Assembly: GCA_018816665.1 (NCBI GenBank)
Contig: JAHIVM010000299.1
Location: forward strand, 1-6,010
Direction of reading: 5' to 3'
Length of the DNA stretch: 6,010 nucleotides
Origin: Candidatus Zixiibacteriota bacterium
GTDB taxonomy: Bacteria; Zixibacteria; MSB-5A5; GN15; FEB-12
The translations under genes and the position numbers were made by a program. The notes beneath the pieces were generated by a model, which made no database searches, was not told the DNA's origin, and saw nothing but the letters and a program-made list of their open reading frames with translations. Below are positions 1 to 4,879 of this stretch, piece by piece. Numbering within the stretch: position 1 is the stretch's first letter; every line of letters starts with the position of its first letter.

Positions 1-1796
1 CTCCGCCGCAGGAAGACAACCTGACTTTGGTCGTCTCCGTCAGCGACGGTGTGAACGCTCCGGTTGAGTGCACGGTTGAGCTTTCGTTCACCAACCAGGG
101 TCCGACCATCACCTGCCCGGCTGGTCCGGTCACCATTTCCACCGGTGACACCAAGACCCAGACGGTCGTGACGAATGACGACTGTGATGCTCTGACGGTT
201 TCTGTCATCAGCGCTATCGATCCCGGTGACGTTGTCAACGTGGTTGGTAATGCCATTTCTTACACCCCGGCTGGCGATGCCCGCCTCGTGACGATGACTG
301 TCGAAGTTTCTGACGGTCTGGAAACCGCCACCTGCGACATCACCTGGGATGTTATCACGACTGCTCCGTACATCGTGCAGATCGAAAAGGACGAGGGTCC
401 GGACGGTATTGGCGCTATTCAGGGCCAGTTCACCGACGTTACCGTGACACTCAATTCCTTCCTCGCTTCGTCCGGTGACGACGTCTATGGCGTTGGTGCC
501 TTTGACCTTCTGATCGCTTATGATCAGTCCGTCCTCGGCTTCCAGCAGGCCATCGAAGGCGACATCTACGACGACTGTGGATGGGAATACTTCACCTATC
601 GTTTTGGTCCCGACGGCAACTGCGGCAACGCTTGCCCGAGTGGGATGACCCGCGTAGTGGGTATTGCCGAGACCAACAACGGCCCGTACCACCCGGGTTG
701 CCTTCCTGACTATGTAGACGTAGCTCCGAAGGATCTCTTCGACCTGCGCTTCCTGGTCAGCAACGACCGCACTTTCGAGTGCCAGTACGCTCCGGTCCGT
801 TTCTTCTGGATTGACTGCGGTGACAACACCCTGTCGAACGCCGACGGTACTGAGCTGTACATCTCCTCGAAGGTCTTTGACTTTGACAATGCGATTCCGG
901 TCAACAACGGAACCGTAGGATTCCCGACGTTCCAGGGCGCCCAGGACATCTGTCTTATCGCCGAGGTTCAGAAGGATCCGCCGATTCGTAACATCGACTT
1001 CATCAACGGTGGTGTTGACATTGCTTGCGCCGACTCGATCGACGCCCGTGGTGACATCAACCTGAACGGTCTTGCTTACGAAATCGCTGACGCTGTGATG
1101 TTCACGAACTACTTCATCTCCGGCCTTGGTGCCTTTGAGTATGTCGACGGTTCGATCGCTGCGTCCGACGCTAACGCTGATGGTATCCCGCTTTCGGTCG
1201 CTGACCTGGTATACCTGATCCGTGTCGTCGTTGGCGATGCTCTTCCGTATCCGAAGGTCAATCCGACCGTGGCCAAGTACACTGTAGAAGGCGCTGTCCA
1301 CACCGATATCGAACTCGGTGCTGCCCTTATCGTCTTCGAAGGTGACGTTACCCCGACCAACCTGTCCGGCCTCGATATGGTCTATGGCCAGGTTGAAGGT
1401 AACACTCACGTCCTCCTGTACAGCACCGAAGCTAACGCTACCGCCTCCGGCGATCTCGTTACTGCCAATGGCACCGTGCTGAAGCTGGAAGGCGCGACCT
1501 ACGACGGTCAGCCGGTCAACTTTGACCTGGTTCCGGGCTCGTTCCGCGTCGAGCAGAACTACCCGAACCCGTTCAACCCGACCACCATCATTACCTTCCA
1601 GGCCCCTGGCGTGTCTGAAGCCACTGTCACGATCTACAATGCGATCGGTCAGAAGGTTGATCAGATGACTGTCCAGACCTCGAATGGTTTTGGTGAAGTC
1701 TCCTGGGATGCCAGCGACATGTCCTCCGGTATCTACTTCTACAAGGTAGTTGCCGGTCAGTACACCGCTACGAAGAAGGCTATCCTTCTGAAGTAA
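1..1796 (+). CDS. Large secreted multidomain protein, 3' part: Ig-like repeats, cohesin-like, dockerin-like, C-terminal sorting tail
   Basis: The frame is open from the left edge (first full codon at 3) to a TAA at 1794-1796, so the start and signal peptide lie outside the window; 597 codons are visible. Counting residues from position 3: 1-31 is the end of an Ig-like repeat and 32-118 a second repeat (shared V-x-V-S-D-G ... C-x-[IV] strands). Residues 121-300 form a cohesin-like beta domain with a Cys-rich insertion (DDCGWEYFTYRFG, then CGNAC). Residues 350-410 hold two dockerin-like calcium loops, DINLNG and DANADG. Residues 420-505 are a beta-rich domain. Residues 513-597 are a tail with QNYPNPFNP ending in KKAILLK, similar to sorting tails of secreted FCB-group proteins. 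There are 12 cysteines, fitting an extracellular disulfide-bonded protein. All 13 Lys codons are AAG and all 10 Arg codons are CGC or CGT, which suggests high expression. A structural or adhesive surface role is inferred; no catalytic motif was seen. Confidence 0.93.
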   Translation, partial: PPQEDNLTLVVSVSDGVNAPVECTVELSFTNQGPTITCPAGPVTISTGDTKTQTVVTNDDCDALTVSVISAIDPGDVVNVVGNAISYTPAGDARLVTMTVEVSDGLETATCDITWDVITTAPYIVQIEKDEGPDGIGAIQGQFTDVTVTLNSFLASSGDDVYGVGAFDLLIAYDQSVLGFQQAIEGDIYDDCGWEYFTYRFGPDGNCGNACPSGMTRVVGIAETNNGPYHPGCLPDYVDVAPKDLFDLRFLVSNDRTFECQYAPVRFFWIDCGDNTLSNADGTELYISSKVFDFDNAIPVNNGTVGFPTFQGAQDICLIAEVQKDPPIRNIDFINGGVDIACADSIDARGDINLNGLAYEIADAVMFTNYFISGLGAFEYVDGSIAASDANADGIPLSVADLVYLIRVVVGDALPYPKVNPTVAKYTVEGAVHTDIELGAALIVFEGDVTPTNLSGLDMVYGQVEGNTHVLLYSTEANATASGDLVTANGTVLKLEGATYDGQPVNFDLVPGSFRVEQNYPNPFNPTTIITFQAPGVSEATVTIYNAIGQKVDQMTVQTSNGFGEVSWDASDMSSGIYFYKVVAGQYTATKKAILLK

Positions 1797-1817
1797 GGTA
1801 TTCCTGACTATAGGCTT

Positions 1818-1854
1818 TCCCCGGAAGGGTTTATCCCCTTCCGGGGATGCTTTT
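1818..1854 (+). terminator. Rho-independent-type terminator after the first gene
   Basis: A perfect 12-bp stem pairs 1818-1829 (TCCCCGGAAGGG) with 1836-1847 (CCCTTCCGGGGA) around the 6-nt loop TTTATC. It lies 21 bp past the TAA. The U-run is short (TTTT at 1851-1854, then TTT and TTTTT interrupted by CGG) and starts 3 nt after the stem. The GC-rich stem, its place just after the stop and the following promoter make it the likely 3' end of the first transcript. Confidence 0.85.
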
Positions 1855-1873
1855 CGGTTTCGGTTTTTGGGTG

Positions 1874-1909
1874 AGCTAATAAAGGAGAGACGCGTTATCG
1901 CTATTAGCT
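1874..1909. repeat. Inverted repeat AGCTAATA / TATTAGCT
   Basis: Perfect 8-bp arms lie at 1874-1881 and 1902-1909, separated by 20 nt containing an orphan AAGGAGAG. The right arm overlaps the self-complementary TTAGCTAA (1904-1911). It could be a protein-binding site or a weak RNA hairpin just past the terminator. The arms are AT-rich and short, so chance is a real alternative. Confidence 0.35.
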
Positions 1910-1914
1910 AACTG
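1884..1914 (+). repeat. Degenerate block repeat, copy 1 (GGAGAGA - GCTATT - GCTAACTG)
   Basis: Three short blocks occur in order: GGAGAGA (1884-1890), GCTATT (1900-1905) and GCTAACTG (1907-1914). The same three blocks recur in the same order and strand at 2158-2202, where the last two flank or overlap the promoter of the second gene. Spacings differ (9 and 1 nt here; 14 and 10 nt there). This may be a diverged duplicate of the promoter region or repeated factor-binding sites. Copy 1 has no good -35/-10 pair. Confidence 0.35.
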
Positions 1915-2050
1915 ACAATTACTTAGAAAAGACAGAGTTACCAGTGATGAGATCGAACAGGATGACCCAGGGACTATCGCGGGACACCTCATTCCCCGCC
2001 GACAGTCCTATTCTTGGTTCATCTTTTTCTCATATTACGGGGGAGTTCAG

Positions 2051-2060
2051 GAATCGATTC
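2051..2060. repeat. 10-bp perfect palindrome GAATCGATTC
   Basis: The sequence is fully self-complementary. It lies 4 bp upstream of the larger dyad at 2065-2094 and about 120 bp upstream of the -35 box of the second gene. It could be one of a pair of regulator sites. A 10-bp palindrome alone is weak evidence. Confidence 0.3.
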
Positions 2061-2064
2061 GACG

Positions 2065-2094
2065 GCTGTGCAATTTGTTGCAACAAAGCACGGC
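2065..2094. promoter_or_regulatory. Extended dyad around TTTGTTGCAACAAA, candidate regulator-binding site
   Basis: The core at 2074-2087 is a perfect 14-bp palindrome. It is flanked by GTGC (2068-2071) and GCAC (2088-2091), which pair if the two A residues at 2072-2073 are bulged. The pairing then continues through a T-G wobble and two more pairs to 2065 and 2094. As DNA this looks like a site for a dimeric helix-turn-helix regulator. It lies about 90 bp upstream of the -35 box, a position more usual for an activator than for a simple repressor. No known regulator family is claimed. Confidence 0.45.
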
Positions 2095-2157
2095 GTTGCA
2101 TGACAAGGTACACGTCATTTTCGCTACCTCACTTCATTTCAGACCGCCATACACAAG

Positions 2158-2202
2158 GGAGAGAACAATAGCCGTACTGCTATTGACGAAAGTTGCTAAC
2201 TG
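2158..2202 (+). repeat. Degenerate block repeat, copy 2, overlapping the promoter
   Basis: GGAGAGA (2158-2164), GCTATT (2179-2184) and GCTAACTG (2195-2202) repeat the blocks seen at 1884-1914 in the same order. In this copy GCTATT runs into the -35 box and GCTAACTG fills the second half of the -35/-10 spacer. Confidence 0.35.
2166..2185. promoter_or_regulatory. Inverted repeat over the -35 box, candidate operator
   Basis: Perfect 7-bp arms CAATAGC (2166-2172) and GCTATTG (2179-2185) flank the 6-nt spacer CGTACT. The right arm covers the first three bases of the -35 hexamer TTGACG (2183-2188). A 20-bp dyad placed there is the usual geometry of a repressor site that blocks RNA polymerase. The regulator is unknown and no regulator gene is in the window. 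Confidence 0.5.
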
Positions 2203-2211
2203 TACTATATT
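2183..2211 (+). promoter_or_regulatory. Sigma70-type promoter for the second and third genes
   Basis: TTGACG (2183-2188; 5 of 6 to TTGACA) and TATATT (2206-2211; 5 of 6 to TATAAT) are separated by exactly 17 bp. The predicted transcription start is near 2218, giving a leader of about 168 nt. It is the best promoter-like pair found in the gap, it points toward the second gene, and it lies downstream of the terminator of the first. The caveat is that some FCB lineages (Bacteroidetes) use a different consensus. Confidence 0.65.
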
Positions 2212-2216
2212 GGTAA

Positions 2217-2376
2217 GTCCTTAGTGTACCCACTGTTAAACGGAATTTCCGCGAGTCGCTAAGACCAATCCAAACGGGTTTTCTTTCGTCAGGGATCGGC
2301 GAAGTATCCGGCTGACTATTGCCCGGTTTCGGTCTGTTTCTTGCTCAGACCTGATCGGATAAATGTCTGATGGAGA
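2217..2376 (+). promoter_or_regulatory. Potentially structured 5' leader of the second gene
   Basis: Reading by eye, this stretch has a run of possible hairpins. They are AGTG-TACC-CACT (2223-2234) and CGGAA/TTCCG (2241-2251). A possible closing pair is CTTAG (2220-2224) with CTAAG (2259-2263), which competes with the first hairpin. AATCC/GGGTT (2267-2280) is followed by TTCTTTC. GTCAGGGAT (2288-2296) pairs with ATCC and CTGAC (2306-2316, GG bulged). GGTCTG/CAGACC pairs 2331-2336 with 2346-2351, and TCAGAC/GTCTGA pairs 2345-2350 with 2365-2370. The last two cannot form together and sit next to the ribosome-binding site. No known riboswitch class was recognised, so the regulatory role is an inference. 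Confidence 0.4.
2372..2376 (+). promoter_or_regulatory. Ribosome-binding site GGAGA of the second gene
   Basis: GGAGA lies 9 nt before the GTG at 2386 and 12 nt before the ATG at 2389. An in-frame TGA at 2368-2370 and no other start codon between limit the choice to these two adjacent codons. Spacing slightly favours GTG; codon preference favours ATG. The site directly follows the TCAGAC/GTCTGA pairing at 2345-2370. Confidence 0.65.
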
Positions 2377-2385
2377 TTACTATTT

Positions 2386-4821
2386 GTGATGATTAGGTGT
2401 ATTGCGGTATCACTCAGTATTATAATGTCGCTGCTGATTGTCGGATCGGCGGCCAGCCAGACGGACCCGTTCGGCACCCTTGACCTGGTGTCGGTCGATT
2501 CGCTTGAAGCCGGTGCCGGCGAAGAAGTTACGATCCGATTCCAGGTCCGCAACGATGAACCGCTTGGGTCGTTCTCGATTCCGGTGGTGTATGATACTGC
2601 CCTCCTGACCCTCAGAAGTGTCAGTTTTGCCGGTGCTCGAGCCGAGCATCTTGATACTAAAATCATTACCCCATATAATGTTACCACCGCTGCCGGCCAT
2701 TTCCTCGTCACCGCTGTTCAGGTCTTCTCAGACCCCATCCCGGTGGGCGAGGGTACCGTGTTTACGGCCGTGTTCGCCATCGCCGACAGCGCCAAAGCAG
2801 GTGCCTCGACTGTCCTGGATACCCTGTTTTACCCACCGGGGGGAGAGCTCATGCTGACCGAGGCGGAATCAGCCCGGATTATTCGGCCGGCCTTTGTGCC
2901 TGGACGGATCACGGTCGGCATCGAAAACCGGGGGCCTGTATTCCCGACTGTTCCCGACGTTTATATCCTGGAAGGAGACAGCCTGGAACTGTCCATTACT
3001 GTGACCGATCCGGATGGCGATGCTCTGACGCTGGCCACCACGACCAAGCCCTCGGGCGCTACTTTTGTGGACAACGGCGACGGCAGCGCTTCCCTGGCCT
3101 GGATTCCGTCGTTTGTAGGGCCGAATTCAGCCGACGGATCCCCGTTCCGGGTCAGTTTGTGGGCCAGCGACGGCAACCTTTCGACCGGCCAGGAAGTCCT
3201 CATTCACGTGGTAAACACAAACCGGGCACCCGCCATTACGGCTCCGGAAACGGTGGCTGTGGAGGCCGGCGATCGGCTTGAGTTTACTGTTTCGGCCCTT
3301 GATCCGGATTTCGAAGATATCGTCTGGACTACCTCCGGGTTACCCGCGGGAGCCGCCTTTAACGGCTTGAATCCCGGGACATTTGCCTGGCAGTCGGCAA
3401 TCACCGACACCGGCAGCCATAATCTGCAATTCATAGCAACTGATCCCCGGGGATTGGCCGATACCACTACTATTACTGCCGCCGTTAATGCCGTGGCGCT
3501 GTACACGTTACTCCTCCCCACGGTAGAGGTCTACCCGGGTGAGAAAGCAGACATACTGGTTGGATTGGACAATAAGCTGCCCGTGAGTTCCTTTAACGTG
3601 TTGTTCAACTACGACGTAAGTGCGCTGACGCTGGAGTCTGTCACCAGCGAAGGGACGCGGGCGGAGTCGTTTGAGTACTTCACGGTGCAGAACAACGATA
3701 ACAGCATCGACGGCAACCTGCGGATCATCGGCCTGGTGGACTATGCCGGCGGCCTGATGCCGGCGGGCGACGGTCCGGTAGCGTTGTGCCGCTTCCGGAC
3801 ATCGAGCAATATCGCTTATGCCGGCATGAATCTGCCGCTGCGTTTCCAGTTTTTCGACGGTCCGCTGACCGAAGATAACCTGCTGGGCGACAGTGTCGGG
3901 ACGTTGATTCCCAAAGACGAGATGGTGTATGTCGAGGGCTCGATTCAGATGGAAGAAGTGGGTGAGGTACATATCGGCGACATCAATCTCAACGGCCTGA
4001 TAGCCGAGATCAGCGATGTCATCTACTTCACGAACCACTTCATCAATCCGGCCCTGTATTCTTTTAACGCGCTGCAATTTGCCAACTCGGACATCAACCG
4101 GGATAATATTGGCGCCTCGATCAGCGACCTGGTAGGCCTGATCAACTGGGTGGTCAGCGGTGTTCAACCGGCCGCCCGGATACATGCCGGTGCCGAGCTT
4201 GAGGCTGAAATTACAGTTGACCGTCGGACCGATGGCACGATTATCGGCAGCGATGCCGCCTTTGATGTCGGCGCGATACTCGTTCGCCTGAGTGGTGAGC
4301 TGTCCGCGGACGACGTTTCAATCACCGGTCTGGCAGAAAACATGACAGTTGATTATGCGACCTCACAAAACGAGGTGGTCGTGCTGGTGTACAGCCTCAC
4401 CGGCGACGTTATTCCGGCCGGACTGACCGAGGTGATGTCGATCACCGGTATTGAAAACGCCGAGATAGTGACAATTGATATGGGCAGTGCCGACGGCCTG
4501 TTTGTGAATGCCGGCTGGCGGGATGACACGGTTGTGTTGCCCACCCGGTTTGCACTGGAGCAAAACTATCCCAATCCGTTCAATCCCGAAACGCGGATCG
4601 AATTTTCGCTGCCGGAAGCCTCAGCCGTGACCCTGGCCGTCTACAATGTGCTGGGGCAGCAGGTACGGACCCTGGCCTCGGGTGACCTGCCGGCGGGAAC
4701 TCACTCGGTAGTATGGAACGGAACGGATGACTACGGTCGGTCGGTGGCCTCCGGGGTGTACTTGTACCGCCTGGAAACCGGCGCGAGTGTGGTAACGAAA
4801 AAGATGATGCTCTTGAAATAG
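2386..4821 (+). CDS. Secreted protein with two cohesin-like domains, Ig-like pair, dockerin-like module and sorting tail
   Basis: Complete, 811 codons, stop TAG at 4819-4821. Residues 1-24 look like a Sec signal peptide, with a hydrophobic run after IRC and likely cleavage at SAAS|Q. Next come a cohesin-like domain (30-178), two Ig-like domains of the putative-Ig/cadherin type (181-278 and 279-370, each opening with NR-x-P), and a second cohesin-like domain (371-521). The two cohesin-like copies share SF-x(4)-YD-x(3)-LTL-x-SV-x(3)-G-x-RAE. Residues 531-595 are dockerin-like (DINLNG, DINRDN). Residues 603-710 are beta-rich. Residues 718-811 are the sorting tail: QNYPNPFNP, then a FlgD-like segment (WNGTDDYGR, SGVYLYRL), ending KKMMLLK. 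Only one cysteine remains after signal cleavage. Arg codons are mostly CGG and Lys mostly AAA, unlike the upstream gene. The likely role is a surface scaffold or adhesin; no enzyme motif was seen. Confidence 0.95.
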   Translation: MMIRCIAVSLSIIMSLLIVGSAASQTDPFGTLDLVSVDSLEAGAGEEVTIRFQVRNDEPLGSFSIPVVYDTALLTLRSVSFAGARAEHLDTKIITPYNVTTAAGHFLVTAVQVFSDPIPVGEGTVFTAVFAIADSAKAGASTVLDTLFYPPGGELMLTEAESARIIRPAFVPGRITVGIENRGPVFPTVPDVYILEGDSLELSITVTDPDGDALTLATTTKPSGATFVDNGDGSASLAWIPSFVGPNSADGSPFRVSLWASDGNLSTGQEVLIHVVNTNRAPAITAPETVAVEAGDRLEFTVSALDPDFEDIVWTTSGLPAGAAFNGLNPGTFAWQSAITDTGSHNLQFIATDPRGLADTTTITAAVNAVALYTLLLPTVEVYPGEKADILVGLDNKLPVSSFNVLFNYDVSALTLESVTSEGTRAESFEYFTVQNNDNSIDGNLRIIGLVDYAGGLMPAGDGPVALCRFRTSSNIAYAGMNLPLRFQFFDGPLTEDNLLGDSVGTLIPKDEMVYVEGSIQMEEVGEVHIGDINLNGLIAEISDVIYFTNHFINPALYSFNALQFANSDINRDNIGASISDLVGLINWVVSGVQPAARIHAGAELEAEITVDRRTDGTIIGSDAAFDVGAILVRLSGELSADDVSITGLAENMTVDYATSQNEVVVLVYSLTGDVIPAGLTEVMSITGIENAEIVTIDMGSADGLFVNAGWRDDTVVLPTRFALEQNYPNPFNPETRIEFSLPEASAVTLAVYNVLGQQVRTLASGDLPAGTHSVVWNGTDDYGRSVASGVYLYRLETGASVVTKKMMLLK

Positions 4822-4870
4822 ATGACCCCTGAGGGTTTTAGGTGTGAAGAAGATTGTAGTTAACATACAT

Positions 4871-4874
4871 GAGG
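4871..4874 (+). promoter_or_regulatory. Ribosome-binding site GAGG that sets the start of the third gene
   Basis: GAGG lies 5 nt before ATG 4880. The alternative in-frame start GTG 4844 also has a GAGGG (4831-4835) 8 nt upstream, and an in-frame TGA at 4823-4825 rules out anything earlier. ATG 4880 is preferred because it places a compact, typical signal peptide at the very N-terminus. The GTG start would add 12 residues before it. Confidence 0.65.
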
Positions 4875-4879
4875 TTGCG

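Larger units (their letters stand above)
1797..2385. other. 589-bp intergenic region with no credible gene
   Basis: The region separates the terminator of the first gene from the start of the second. The only + strand frame of any length (1944-2171, 75 codons, GTG start) has no Shine-Dalgarno sequence, no signal peptide and no recognisable motif, and its composition does not resemble the flanking genes. Two good ribosome-binding-like strings (AAAGGAGAG at 1881-1889 and AAGGGAGAG at 2155-2163) have no start codon at a workable distance. The content is regulatory: terminator, several inverted repeats, promoter and leader, each listed separately. No tRNA or insertion-sequence end was recognised. 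Confidence 0.75.

Noticed and set aside
1881..1889. AAAGGAGAG as the ribosome-binding site of a small gene
   Set aside because: No ATG, GTG or TTG follows at a usable distance.
1944..2171. 75-codon + strand open frame with a GTG start in the intergenic region
   Set aside because: It has no ribosome-binding site, no signal peptide or domain, and a composition unlike the flanking genes. It also overlaps palindromes and the inverted repeat of the promoter.
2316..2711. 131-codon - strand frame covering the leader and the start of the second gene
   Set aside because: Its product looks like random translation and it is antisense to the signal peptide and first cohesin-like domain.
3508..4185. 225-codon open frame on the - strand inside the second gene
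   Set aside because: It lies wholly antisense to a well-supported gene with clear domains. GC-rich coding DNA often leaves such antisense frames open. It has no recognisable motif.
4825..4840. ACCC-CTGA-GGGT followed by TTT after the second gene, as a terminator
   Set aside because: The stem is only 4 bp and the U-run is short. The next gene starts 58 bp after the stop, so read-through is more likely.
4844..4879. GTG 4844 as start of the third gene
   Set aside because: It has a plausible GAGGG upstream but would add 12 residues before an otherwise typical signal peptide. ATG 4880 has its own GAGG at 5 nt. It is kept only as an alternative.
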